NCBI GenBank assembly: GCA_019096155.1
Contig: JAHCVI010000001.1
Location: 5,580,001 to 5,644,000 of the forward strand
Source of the DNA: Staphylotrichum longicolle
Lineage: Eukaryota; Ascomycota; Sordariomycetes; Sordariales; Chaetomiaceae
Length of the DNA stretch: 64,000 bases
Direction of reading: 5' to 3'
Position 1 is the stretch's first letter; each line of letters begins with the position of its first letter. The position numbers and the translations under genes are program-made. The notes under the pieces were generated by a model. It saw only the letters and a program-made list of their open reading frames with translations, made no database searches and was not told the origin of the DNA. Positions 53,151 to 64,000 of this stretch are shown in pieces.

Positions 53151-54702
53151 CAGTCACCAATGTGTCGGGGATGGACGGGGGATCTCTTGTTGCTCTGTTG
53201 ATGCTCGTTTCTTGCTCGACTGTCCAAGCAATGGAAGCCAAATGGAAGAGACGAAGAACCGGGCGAAAACGGACTGCAGGCTGGTCTGCAGCTGCACGAA
53301 ATGACGGGCGTCTTGGGGCGCCGGGTGGCTGGCGCCGAGAACGAGTGAGTGGAAACGAAACGGTGATCAACAGGTCGACCTGGTTTGAGAGCTGGGGGCA
53401 AGAGTGCCGGGGAGGTACACTCCTCTTTAGTCCCTGCGGGCAGTTGAGGTCTGCTACCTAGACCCCTTCGGTTTGAGGAGTGCGAGCTTGCAATGGCATT
53501 TCAACAGCATCGACAGGCCAGGGAGAAAGAAGGAAAGGACCCCGGTGTTGGGGCTGCCCTGGCATCATTGGAGCTGGCGAGGGAAAGCACTGTCAGTGGA
53601 TCAAGCTGCAGGCAGGAAGGGAAGGTGGGCCGTCGGCTGCCATCCGAAATGGGTAAGCCCCTGGATTCCATCTGGTCAGTGCCCCACTCATTTGTGGAGT
53701 TGGTGTGGGATGAACCCTGCACTTCATCTGAAATCAATCTCAAACTTGGTGGACCCTTGACTGTGAAGAACGCACCATCTGACTTCCAATGTCCCCCACT
53801 GCTTTCCAATGAGGCTCGATAGTCATTCCTACAATACTTCCGTTCCATATTACTCCATCTTTTCTTGTTTGATGTTTGGACTGAGAGGGCGCTGGTTGTC
53901 CTGGCCTGTAGCTGAGCCTCGCATAAACCACACAAACAGTCTCTGGCGCAGCACCGGGAGGCGATCGGCGATCTCTTATGCAGTCGGCTTGCACTCAGTT
54001 CTGTTTCACTCTGGAGAGCATGACAGACGTTGTATCGGGAGGGCCGGAAGCTCGCCCAAGCCACTGGCCGCCACAGTAGACACAGTGAGCTGCATGGATC
54101 CGAGTTGGCTTGAAGAGGCTTGAAGGGACCAGGTTCCTGCACGCCAACAGTTTTACGGCATGGACAGGTCTACTTCACGAAAGGGCCGTGCCGTCAGCGA
54201 CATTTAAAAGAGACCACTCATATGCTTAGTTTCTTCATGCGCCCAACGCTCGGAACGGGGGTCTTCGAAGCTCTCCTGCTCGCTTCACAGCGCACATATG
54301 GCGATCAAGGATTGTTATCCGTTTACATAGTGAGTTGCAATTCTGTGTCATTTACTTCCTTGTTGCCCTGTGATCATCGCCCGGCTCTGGCATAATCATT
54401 GTCCTGGTGATGACCGGGCATTACCAGGGTAGCTGTTCGCTGCTATGTCAGGGACGCCTCCTGATAAATGTTTCCACACATTCACCGACTCGCTCATCAC
54501 AGCATGCCGTGTCATCATCCTTCACCAGGCTACCAAGGTAGCGTATCCCTGGTAACTTTGCCTCTGCACCCAGCCCCATCAACTCCAACTCGAGGCCCTC
54601 GACCTTGCGTTCCCCTCAACTCCATAAAAGATCATCAGGGCGCCGAAACCATTCCGTCAGCATTACCCTCGGTGTTGGATCCATCCAAGTATATACAGCC
54701 GA
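53151..54702. other. Intergenic, 1.55 kb
   Basis: Frames of up to 213 codons occur but are Ser/Cys/Arg-rich, without domains or splice support. No gene called. Confidence 0.45.
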
Positions 54703-55330
54703 CTATTTCGGAACGGCGTATTGCTGTGTCCACGCCTTCGCGGTGGCGATGGCGGCCTGCTCATCCTCCTTCCAGCTCTTTGCAACGTCCGCGGCGAGCG
54801 GGTCATCTGGGTTCGGAGCGCCAAGAAGCGCCTGGATGGACAGCAGGATTGTACGGATCTGTAGCGCGGGGGACCAGTTGTCTGATGACCCGTCAGTCCA
54901 TGCCAACACACCCACGGTCTATCTCCATAACCCACTCTTCAGAACGTCGAGGCAAATGCGGCCCAACTTGTCAACATTGGGGTGGAAAATCTTGGTCAGG
55001 AAGCGGATCTTGGGCGGCGCCATCGGGTAGTCGTCCGGGAGGAAGAGCTCGAGTTTAAAGATGCCGCCTGGGGTTTGTAAGCCAACGCATTCAGTGCACC
55101 TCAAATGAGTCAGCAGAAGCAAGGCGCACCCTCGTACGGCGATGACGAAGGTCCATGGATCTCGACGTCGAAGTACCGAAGATTGTCGTCGTGAGGAACC
55201 GCGCTGATCCCGGGGACCCTGTTGTTGGTCAAGTCAGTATGCGCCGTCCTGCGAGATGGTACGAGTGGATGCCGCACGGTTCGGCCATGAGCCTCTCAGT
55301 CTCCTTGATAATCCTCTTTGGCAGAGCCAT
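54703..55330 (-). CDS. UBC13: Ubc13-type ubiquitin-conjugating enzyme E2 N
   Basis: Exons in transcription order: 55330-55278, 55218-55130, 55067-54936, 54881-54703; 453 nt, 150 residues. Ubc13 with Mms2/Uev1 builds Lys63-linked chains in DNA damage tolerance. The start MALPKRIIKETERLMAEPVPG, HDDNLRYFDVEIHGP, FKLELFLPDDYPMAPPKIRF, the HPNVD block and catalytic Cys in KLGRICLDVLKNNWSPALQI are diagnostic, as is LLSIQALLGAPNPDDPLA. All four exons are needed; the frame track alone shows only pieces. It is divergent from MTC5. Confidence 0.93.
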
Positions 55331-56051
55331 GGTGGAGAGTTATCAAACAGAAACCAGGATCGTAAGAGTCGACAGGCAGCAGATCTCAAGGGTGGGCAGC
55401 GAAGGAGGGGTTGACAGCGGCCAGACGTGCGATGTCGCAAGTTAAGTCGGATGCGCGGGTGGACCAGTAAGGCGAAAAAAACCGCAAGAAAAGGACTAGG
55501 AAATAATGTCGGAGAGCGTCGATTTCTGGCGCAGGCGCTGGCGAACAAGCAGGGAGCTGGTGATGTAGAAAGGCGTTGTCGAAGACGGCGTGAACAACCC
55601 TGGATCGGAAATGGAACCCGCCTCAGGCAAGGTGGGATGTGTTTGCCCAACAAGGCCCACCATTCCCAGACGCAGCAGCCGATAAGCGCACGGGCCACAT
55701 TAGCATGAGGCAATCGCCCCAGCGAATACCGGAATATGCCGTCCTGGGACCACGCCCAGCTTAACTTGGTGCTCTCCACAATTGCTCCTTTCAAGCTTCC
55801 CCTGTGACCCATTGGATCCTGGTCGACATCGACGCAGCCCATCCACAAGACGAAGAATGCACGCGCATGGCATTCGGGAGCCATATTCTTGACTGAGGAT
55901 ATTCCCATTTTTCTTCCTCCACTCGAAAAGACACTGCCGGGGTCTCGGCGATGCTCGGCAGATGGCAGATGGCGGGCCTCGAAACTTGAGATTTGAGAGT
56001 CGTCCGTCACTCGCCATGCTTGAGACCTTGTATTTGTGCCATTCATAAGCC
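55331..56051. other. Divergent promoter, UBC13 and MTC5
   Basis: 721 bp, no gene seen. The minus-strand frames here lack an ATG context or domain. Confidence 0.5.
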
Positions 56052-59000
56052 ATGCCTCTCTCCTTTGTCCGCCTCGCCGATGTCCCGACGAAGAAGGTCA
56101 AAACGATAAAATCAGCCTTCGATAGCGAGAGCTTTGATGCCGACGGAACCATCCATGTCGATGGCCTGGTTGGATCCGCAACCATCTCGCCATCGGGCCG
56201 AGATGTTGCTCTAGCATCGTGAGGATCCCGTGCTTCTCCTCTTACCATGCGAATCTGTCCCCTCACTAACACTCTCCCAGCCCCGAAGGTCTTGCCATCA
56301 TAGACCTCGACTCGCCGTGGAGTCCGCCACGCAGGCTGAGCAGCCACGGCCTCCCCTGGCTCGTGGTCGATGTGCAGTGGTCGCCGTTTGCCGCTCGCGA
56401 CTACTGGGTTGCCTCCACTGCAAATCATCGCTGTCTTGTGTGGAATCTGAACAAGAGGGACGACTCATCCTCTGGCGCCATCGAGCATTCACTCCAAGCC
56501 CACAGCAGAGCCATCACGGATATCAACTTCTCGGCTCACCATCCCGATTCTCTTGCCACCTGCGCAGTCGATGGCTATGTGTACTGCTGGGATCTCCGGC
56601 GGCCACGGCAGCCCGTACTTGCCTTTTGCGACTGGTTTGCCGGTGCCACTCAGGTCAAGTACAACCGCCAGGATCCATTTGTCCTGGCCTCGGCCCATGA
56701 CCGCTGGCTTCACATTTGGGACATTAGGCGATCAGCGGAACCTCTCAAGACCATCAGTGCTCACACATCAAAGATCTATGGCATCGACTGGAACCGTACA
56801 GAACCCACTTGCCTCGTTACATGCTCTCTGGATAAGAGCATCAAGTTCTGGGACTACGCCAAGGACGACGAGACGCCCCAGCGAGTGATACGCACCGACT
56901 TCCCCGTATGGCGGGCCCGACACACCCCCTTTGGCCATGGGCTACTGGCCATGCCCCAGACAGAGCCAGGCAACCTATTCCTCTACGACCAACGCCCAGG
57001 CCCTGACACTCCCGTGGACGGCGCCGTTGAGCCCGTGGCTGTCTTCCCGGGACATGGCAGTCATAAGGCGAAGGAGTTCCTCTGGAGAAGCCGCGGAGGG
57101 GTGAACAATGAAGGTGTAGATAACCGCGAGTTTCAGATGGTGTCGTGGGGTGAAGACAATGAGTTGCGTCTGCACAAAGTCGAGCACGAGCTTCTTGAAT
57201 CTGTTGGGCACGTCCGAGGGACTCCACTGATGAAAAAGCTCACGCTCACTCGCAAAGGTGCCACTTACAAGACCTTCCGCACCGTCGATGACGCTGTCCA
57301 CCGCGATCGAAGGAGCCCGACCATGAGCGACCGGCCAGGCAGCGGCGGGCCGATCCGCCAGAGCGCCCTCAGCATCGGCCTGAACGCGGGTGTTCGCCGT
57401 TCCGGGCCCTCTTGGCGAGCTACGTCTATGAAGGCGACGACGAACAGGACCAAGCACGTCGACAAGACACAGCTGCAAATCGGCTGGATGAAGGGGATAT
57501 CCATGTCGAAGAGGAAATCCAGCTCGGATGCTGCTGGCCGCGCAGGGCCCGAGGACTCAGGCTTGTTCAGCCCTGGCTACGACGGTGGCTGGGGCGAACC
57601 CGAAGCCATTCAGGACGAGTTCTTGCGCATCAGCAACCAGCTTCCCAACGTGAGGTGGGAAAACATCGACATGGATTCCCTCATCCTGAATGCTTCTCTG
57701 AAGGGTCCATGGGGCGTCAATCACGAGACCATCTTCATCAAGGTCAGGGTGGATATTCCCACCAATTACCCCAAAACCAAGGCACCGACTTTCTATGTCG
57801 AGAAGTCTTCATTCATGCCGGAGGAGACGCGCCATCGGCTTGAACATGAGCTTCATGAGCTTGCAGACCGCTTCCTGCAAAGGAAGCAGAACTGCCTGTA
57901 CACGGCTTTCACTTACCTCCTCGGCGAGGTTGACCTCGAGTCCAGCACGGCTTTTTTCAGTAACGTTCGAGATCTGGATGATGACATGGATGCGCTCGCT
58001 GATGAGAGCTCCAGTGAAGAGGATGAGAGCGACATGCCCGCTGGTGGTTCAGCATCCATGTCGCAGGAGCTCAGCGCCAGTACTGAATTGGACCCTTCGG
58101 CAACCTTGGTCTCGGCTCAGCGTCAGGCCGTAACGCCATTGCCCTTTTTCTGCGGAGCCAGGTTTTCCAATGACGGGAGGCTGGTGTGCTTCTTTCCGAC
58201 AAAAGAGGAGAAGGCGAGGGCCCTGTTTGCGCCTCCGCATCCAGATTCCTATAAGGAAAGACCAAAAGGAGAGCCCACGTTTGCTGGCTTCGGCCGTCTT
58301 GCCCACGACTCACCGCCTCCAAAGCATCGGTTTCATGACGAGACGTCTGCAACAGATGACCAATCCGGAGAATCAGACGACACTGATTCAACATCGTCCA
58401 CCGACTCGGAACCGACAACGGTGCATAAAATCAACATGTGGTACCAACCAGGGCGCCGTTTCCGAAAGACATGGAGCGCCAACGAGTCCATACGGTCGAG
58501 CGGTGGCGGAACTGGTGCCGGGACCGGGACGGGCACGGGAACGAGCCGGAGGAGGCCCGGCAAGCCCAAGAACGTGGTGTCCATCCATAACTTGCAGCAC
58601 GAACTACCGTCCAAGAAACATCTTGCTCAGGAATACGCCATTTTTGGCGACGGAGCGGATGTCTGCAGTCACAATGCAGCCGTTGCCGAGAAATATGGAC
58701 ACCAGGATCTGGTCCATGTCTGGAAATATGCCGCGCTTCTGCTGCGGAGAGACATCCCGCTAGAGATACACGACCTCCAGTACAGCGGGCAGCCTGTGCT
58801 CGTCATCGCCAAGGACGCCGTCGCCCGGGCCAAAGAAAAAGGAGGCGAGGGACAAGCCGCAAGCCCCGGGTCCGTTCTGGCGGGCCGGGTCAGATGGGGT
58901 TACCATCCCTTGGCTCGAGACCTGATCGCTGATCTCTTCGACTATTACGAGAAAATCGCCGACATACAAATGCTGGCTACACTGGCGTGCATCTTCGGCG

Positions 59001-60895
59001 ACTACTCCATCGAGGAGGAGGCGGCCATCGCAGCATCGCATTTACCCCAACCGAAGACGCCTCTCCCCATGAAAGCGCCTTCGTTCTCGCTCGAGTATTT
59101 CCCCACGGATCCCGCACTCTGGAACCTGAACTACAAGAGTCAGCCCAGTTCGGCCATCACAACGCCGAGAACATCCAACACACCGGCCCTGTATTCGGAC
59201 CCTCCGAGCTCTGATGAGATTCCAGGTTCAGTTGAACCCAAGTCACATTCGTATTCATGCGGCGAGACACCGCCCAATCCTGCTCGCGAGCATCTCCGGG
59301 AGCGCGACGTTAGTCAAACCCAGAGTCTGTCCACCTCTCCCAATAACAGGCTCTTTCACCGTTCCAACTCGACAGTGGCCGCGGCAATCGCAGCCAGCCT
59401 CCCACGGGCGCTTGCCGGTATTGTCTCGAGCTCGCCTCCGGACCACATCCGGAAGCGGCCGAGCCCTGCTGAGACCACGCTGAGCAATCTGACTCCGAAT
59501 GCCGTCCCATGGACTGGCTCTACCTTGTCCGTTGCTGGTCCAGACACTCCTGGAACCTCACAAACATCCTTCTCGGACGACGACTACTGGAAAGGCGATC
59601 TGTTTTCCATGGTTCCAATCGCAGTGTCGTGTGTCCCAGAAAACCAAGGTCTCTTCGACGATGACGGCTGGATGTCTACCCCCTTGATTGAGCGCAGTCA
59701 CTTCCAACTGTATTCCAACTACCGCTACGCCTACGCCGAGATGCTCCAAATGTGGGGCCAGCCTCTATCGCGCCTCGAAATCATGAAATTCGACGTCCTC
59801 AAGGAAGACACCCTCTCCTCCAGCGGAGTGGGCTCCAGCAACTACCACGAGGACTCTGTCCCCAACAACACGCCCTTCTACCCCACCGGCGCCGCGTCTC
59901 CCACGTCCCCCTTCGCCGACCGCCGCGGCGTCTTCCAAGAACTCCTCACCTCGGGCCGCGGCGTCGATGTGACCGGCTTCTGCCGCATCCACCCGGGCGT
60001 CCCGCTCGAGCCGGCCGAGTACCTCCGGCCCAAGTCGCCCGCGACACCGGCCCACCACCACCGCAGCCACAGCCCGCCCGCGCCCGTCGTCAACGGCGCC
60101 GTCGGCGTCTGCCACCGCTGCACCGCCGAGGGCGAGCACGCCGACCTCGTCCCGCAGACCGAGATGGAGTGCGTCTACTGCTGGGAGCCCGTTATCGGGC
60201 TGTACGCGCCCTGCCTCGCGTGCGGGTGCGTCTCGCACGAGGCGTGCCTGGACGAGTGGCATGCCATGGGCGCGACCGAGTGCCCCGTCGGGCACGACTG
60301 CCGCTGCGTCGAGGAGGCGAGCAGCGAGGCCGTGGGGAGCTGGGCTGGGCTCCGCGCGGCGGCTTTGCTCGCGGGGGGCAAGGCGAGGGACAGGGACAGG
60401 GACAGAGATAGGAGTGGTGGATCCAACGGGGGCGGAGGAGGCGACAGCAGCACCGCGAGGTCGGGCGCCATGCCGAGGTTGCCTAGGTCGAGGCGCAAGT
60501 CGGCGCCCGCGGACACGCCCAAATTCCAGATGCTCCGGAGCAGGATGAACGACTCGTCGGGCACCGGCACGGAGGGCACCGAGACGACGAGCGTCCGCCC
60601 GAGCGGCAGGGCGGCCGGTACCCGCAGGAGGGGCCAGGACGACAGCGAGATTGACAGGACGGACCGGGACAGCGCGGCCTCGTCGGTCCAGGGGGTCCCG
60701 TCGGGGACGGTGACGGGCGTTGCTGGTGGCTTGCTGGCGGGCGTGAAACCCCCGGTGCGAGGGGAAGAGCCCATCTCTGCGGCGCAGTTGAGCCTTGGGA
60801 AGAGGTTGAAAAAGCAGCTCGAGGACTCGGGCCGGCCGGGCGTGCCGAGACGCAACTCGGGGGGGTTGGCCATGTGGAAGTCTAATGGTGGGTGA
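56052..60895 (+). CDS. MTC5: Mtc5/WDR59-like subunit of SEACAT/GATOR2
   Basis: Exons are 56052-56218 and 56281-60895; 4782 nt, 1593 residues. The complex sits on the vacuole/lysosome and controls TORC1 in response to amino acids. The WD40 propeller occupies residues 1-390: LVVDVQWSPF, HSRAITDINFSAHHPDSLAT, YVYCWDLRRP, WLHIWDIRRS, IKFWDY, FQMVSWGEDNELRLH. An RWD domain follows (about 480-600) with NVRWENIDMDSLILNASLKG and IFIKVRVDIPTNYPKTKAPT. A long Ser-rich disordered region and a helical part with GWGYHPLARDLIADLFDYYEKI-type sequence come next. The C-terminal zinc/RING-like domain (about 1330-1400) holds CHRC, CVYCWEPV, CLACGCVSHEACLDEW and CPVGHDCRC. The intron is 62 nt. The tail after the zinc domain is Arg/Gly/Ser-rich. 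Confidence 0.92.
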
Positions 60896-61235
60896 GATTT
60901 TGGCGCGGCTGTGTAATGCCCTGTTGGAGCATATGTACCATAACTGCCACACGCTTGGAGTCGAGGCGTTCAGGTGCTACTGTATTTGTAATACCAACGA
61001 TATATTGTCTTGCGCTTCCAATGTCATAACTACATCTGCGCACAGGTTCTGAGATCCCGGTTTGTTTCAGCATCCGTTGTATTTTTCCAACTATGCCCTT
61101 CGACGACTAAGGTCTTTCACAGCCTTTTTTCACAGCCTAGATGAACCCGACGCAGCGTCGTTGCTTCCCAAAAGTCTTAGCCTCCTCTTCAAAAACCTAT
61201 ACGAGCGGATTCCAGTTTCTCTTTCGAGACAAGAC
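60896..61235. other. Intergenic, convergent 3' flanks
   Basis: 340 bp, nothing notable seen. Confidence 0.45.
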
Positions 61236-62220
61236 TCACGACCAATTCTTGGCGAAGAAATCCAGCACCGTCTTGTAACCGCGCGTGTACTCCTCCTTGA
61301 CGCGGTCGTCCGACAGGTCGGCGCGGGCGGCCATCCAGCCGTGGATCTGGTCGCGGAAGATCTCGACGTGCTTGACGCCCTTGAGGTTGGCCTCGAACTC
61401 CTTGACCTTGTCCTCCGGGTCCTCCTTGGACGCCAGCATGATGAGCGGCACCTTGATGCTCTCGGCCTCCTTGGGCTCGACCATGGCCGGGTGGCACTCG
61501 GCGCCGATGGAGAAGGGGTTGGCGCTGCCCGAGGTGACGAGGCTGACGACCTTGCCGCCCCAGCAGAACTATGTCGGGAGGAGCGTGTGTGAGTTATAAG
61601 TGGTCTTCACAGTGTGTGTGGGAGGTTTGGGTGGGGGTCGTTTGCTTACACCGAGGATACCCCAGGACTTGATTGAGGGGTTCTTTGCCTCGAGGGCCTT
61701 GACCAAATCGGGCAGCCTGCCGGCGACGCCAGCGGGCGGGTTCTTGCCGAACCAGGCACCCAAGTCCTTTTGCTTCTGGGGCGTGTTGGGAGGGTACCTG
61801 AGGAAATCGTCTCAATGGTCTGGGGCGTGGTGATGGGGGGAGAGTTGGGCAGGTTGCAGCTCACCACTCAATGGGGGCCGGCTCGCCCTTGAACCAGTCC
61901 GGGATGAAGACCTTGTACTTTTGGTGCTGACTGGTTGCAAGGATGTCGGCGCCCTGGATCGTCTGCTCGAAGTAGCCAAAGATGTCGTAGATGACGACGA
62001 TGCCCTTGGTGGCGTCGGCAGGGCCGGTCACATCTGTGGGGTGTCAGTGTGTCGTCAGTTTATTAAGCAGCTTGGGCGTGCTAGAGATGCTGGGAGTTGT
62101 ACATGTCTTGAGTCCATCGATCTCCTCGTAGGACCCCTTGGCGTTGTATCCCTTGGACACAATTGGGGGAATGTTGCAGCAGGCCTCGCTATGGCCGTGG
62201 CTCGCTGGCATAGTCGACAT
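61236..62220 (-). CDS. Dienelactone hydrolase family protein (Aim2-like)
   Basis: Exons in transcription order: 62220-62103, 62033-61865, 61797-61650, 61568-61236; 768 nt, 255 residues. Alpha/beta-hydrolase features: KGIVVIYDIFGYFEQTIQGA, DWFKGEPAPIEWYPP, the nucleophile elbow GFCWGG with Cys (after exon 3/4 joining), ASKEDPEDK with an acidic residue, and DQIHGWMAARADL with the catalytic His. The N-terminus ASHGHSEACCNIPPIVSKGY is typical of fungal members. Bacterial relatives open dienelactone rings; fungal ones have mostly unknown substrates. The frame continues upstream to an ATG at 62433, whose extra 71 residues are Arg/Ala/Pro-rich and could be a mitochondrial presequence or simply leader. 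Confidence 0.9.
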
Positions 62221-63078
62221 GTTGGCGGTTGACGGCGTAGCCGGTGTGGTTTGAAAAAGGGTTCTGTCGAAGGTTTTATTTGACCGAGGCGAAGGGGGGA
62301 TTTGGTGGACGCTGGATAAACGTTGGGCGTAAGTACCTGGCCGGGACAAGACAGCGGCTGGAGCTGCTGGTGCGGGGTAGTGGGCAGCCCTGCTCGCAGC
62401 TTGAACAAGACGCAGTTGGTTTGGAGCAGGCATACCTCTGGACTCTACAGGGCACTTCTTTGCTTATGGAAGTTGTTGAAGCCAAGTTTACGGAAGGGTT
62501 TAAAGCCGAGGTTATGGCCGATATCTGTGCTAGACCTGCAGCTGCTCTGATAAACTGCGCTCCTTCCACCACTCTCAGTCACTGTCGAATTTCCTGTTCA
62601 CTTGCATCGACAATGCGGGGTAGCTTCCATCAACCCCATGAAGCTCTGATGTCACTTTCCTCCCGCTTGCATTGCCGAAGCCGACGAGGCCAATCAGGCA
62701 ACTCAATGTGGCGAGCTCCAAGCTCCACCCTCAGTCAGGGTCAATCAAGCCCGAAGTTAGGCTCGGGCTGGCAGTTCTTTCACTCTCACATCTACGAAAC
62801 ACCGCTGGATTGCCTCAACACTCTGGTTAGTAACGAACATGACCATTTGTGTTTTCTTTTCTTTTCTTTTCTTTTTTTTTTAATTCCATCAGAAATCAAT
62901 TGTTGAAGTACCTTTTGAAGACCCCATCCCGCACTAGCACAAAGAATGTTCGACATTACAGGGGAACTGGGTTTCTGCGATTCCAGTTTGCAGAAGCCCA
63001 TCCCGCTCAGCGCGCTCTAACAAATTAGAACCGCAACTCAACCCAACGCAAGTGGCAGTTTTGTCCACCTCTCAACAA
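62221..63078. other. Intergenic, upstream of the hydrolase and downstream of the Nudix gene
   Basis: Contains the possible N-terminal extension of the hydrolase (62221-62433) and a CTTTT microsatellite at 62852-62881. No other gene seen. Confidence 0.45.
62852..62881. repeat. CTTTT pentanucleotide microsatellite
   Basis: About four CTTTT units followed by a T run. Confidence 0.8.
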
Positions 63079-63708
63079 TCATGCGCCTATCGTATACCCG
63101 GACTTCTTCATATCATCTATCACCTTCATGACCGTCTGAACTTCGGCCCTAAAGCGCAGCGTGCTCGACACCTCCGAGAGCGGTATCCATTTGGCGTCCA
63201 ACTTCTCCCACTCTTCTTGCGTGCCCGAGTCCGGCGTGTCGGTGCACTCGGCCGTCGCCGCAAAGAAGTAGACAATCTTGAGCGCCTCCGTTTCTGACTG
63301 TGGATCGGGGTAGAGGCATGCACCGACGTGCTCGTTACTGGGGTGGCCCTCGGTGATATTGGGAGGCTTCTTCGACGTGTCCGACTCTGTAGACTTGGGC
63401 GGCGTAGCTCGAGTCGCGATGTCGAGCTGCAGGGGTGTGACGTGAAGGCCCGTCTCTTCGTAGGTCTCCCGAAGCGCTGCGGCGAGCATGCTCTCGTTGA
63501 GGTTTCGTCGGCCTTTGGGCAGCTGGTAGAGCTTGAGCCGGTTGTTCCAGATCGCAAGGACCATGGCTCGATGAGGATCGATCGTGACAGTGCCGCAGGA
63601 CATGCCGAGCGCACTCGCTGGCCGGAAGCTCATGCTCTTGTCGACTTCGTCGAGCCAGAGGCTGAGCTCCGACTCGTCGGAGCCGGGCCCGGGTTGCTGT
63701 CGAACCAT
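63079..63708 (-). CDS. Nudix hydrolase
   Basis: Single exon, 209 residues from ATG 63708. The Nudix box is complete: GRRNLNESMLAAALRETYEETGL fits Gx5Ex7REuxEExGu (shown here as one 23-residue region at about 63460-63530; key residues G, E, R, E, E, E, G). It is preceded by LYQLPKG and a beta strand, AMVLAIWNNRLKL. An insert of about 45 residues (KSTESDTSKKPP region) interrupts the fold before KIVYFFAATAE. The substrate could be a nucleoside diphosphate derivative or diphosphoinositol phosphate; sequence alone does not tell. Alternative upstream exons cannot be excluded because the first 20 residues are poorly ordered. Confidence 0.85.
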   Translation of the reverse strand: MVRQQPGPGSDESELSLWLDEVDKSMSFRPASALGMSCGTVTIDPHRAMVLAIWNNRLKLYQLPKGRRNLNESMLAAALRETYEETGLHVTPLQLDIATRATPPKSTESDTSKKPPNITEGHPSNEHVGACLYPDPQSETEALKIVYFFAATAECTDTPDSGTQEEWEKLDAKWIPLSEVSSTLRFRAEVQTVMKVIDDMKKSGYTIGA

Positions 63709-64000
63709 TGAGCTGCAGTTGGCGACGTGGGGAAGCCTGGGTGTCGGAGCCAGACCAGCGTTTCCCCTGGTTCAGTGGGCTTGGCAAAGGTTTGTCCTGA
63801 AGCAACACTGTCCCGAATACGCTGCAGACGCCTGTCCAGGGAGTAACGTTCTTCTGCAACGAGCTTAATCGCGCCTCATGGCTTGGGACAGGGGGATTCG
63901 CTTGCCTCTTTATACTCATTTGCGCTCTTGCAGTTTGTCGTTAAAGCACTTGGGTTAGGCGCCAGGTGGCCAATCGGTGTGGTCAAGGCTACACGGATTT
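63709..64000. other. Right window edge, upstream of the Nudix gene
   Basis: 292 bp with no supportable feature. A fragment of a gene to the right cannot be excluded. Confidence 0.4.

Noticed and set aside
59765..60952. 395-codon minus-strand frame opposite MTC5
   Set aside because: Arg/Ala/Gly-rich shadow of the zinc-domain coding region.

Overview
The window is nuclear DNA from a filamentous ascomycete (Pezizomycotina), most likely a Sordariomycete of the Sordariales type. The evidence is GC-rich exons, short introns (about 50-110 nt, GT..CTAAC/CTGAC..AG), compact gene spacing, and core fungal proteins such as a filamentous-type Rac1, the Smc5/6 kleisin Nse4, CENP-T, Nop6 and Mtc5. I cannot name the species from sequence alone. 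I see no bacterial operon, CRISPR array, transposon, tRNA, rRNA or secondary-metabolite cluster. Gene models below were built by joining open frames through consensus splice sites and checking that exon lengths sum to a multiple of three.

Layout. 1-5.1 kb: the 3' part of a His/Pro-rich membrane protein (+), the nucleolar RRM protein Nop6 (+), the Rho-family GTPase Rac1 (-). 5.1-7.6 kb: a long gene-free stretch. 7.6-15 kb: CENP-T (+), Shy1/SURF1 (-), an ER-type UBX protein (+), Mix17/CHCHD2-like (-), Lrp1/C1D (-). 15.6-24 kb: a mitochondrial ketopantoate-reductase-like/Cbs2-like protein (+), PDCD5 (+), COQ4 (-), a SET-domain methyltransferase (+), a CPSF6-like RRM protein (-). 24.6-35 kb: DCAF11/WDR23 (-), 2-methylcitrate dehydratase (+), a small Cys-rich protein (+), a small membrane protein (-), Prp38 (+). 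35.7-46 kb: mitochondrial GatA/Her2 (-), a DUF4336 protein (+), a 1342-residue coiled-coil membrane protein (-), Nse4 (-). 46.6-64 kb: the PI3-kinase Vps34 (+), enoyl reductase Etr1 (-), a disordered fungal protein (-), Ubc13 (-), the SEACAT/GATOR2 subunit Mtc5/WDR59 (+), a dienelactone hydrolase (-) and a Nudix hydrolase (-).

The genes are housekeeping genes with no obvious common pathway, although many act in mitochondria (Shy1, Mix17, Cbs2-like, Coq4, methylcitrate dehydratase, GatA, Etr1). Gene order is mostly alternating convergent and divergent pairs; the tightest pair is CENP-T/Shy1, whose stop codons are 26 bp apart.

The most notable signals are these. (1) Eight frame-breaking indels lie inside five otherwise conserved genes (nop6, rac1, mix17, prpD, gatA); at least seven are single-base losses. 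This looks like deletion-biased sequence error more than gene decay, and any automatic annotation of these genes will be wrong. (2) PDCD5 has an 11-nt micro-exon. (3) DCAF11 has a GC-AG intron. (4) Telomere-like GGGTTAGGG motifs recur in five intergenic regions, three of them 155-262 bp upstream of genes for mitochondrial proteins. (5) A three-exon, 103-residue Cys-rich protein and a 1342-residue coiled-coil membrane protein have no function I can recognise. I found no convincing evidence of a novel multi-gene system.
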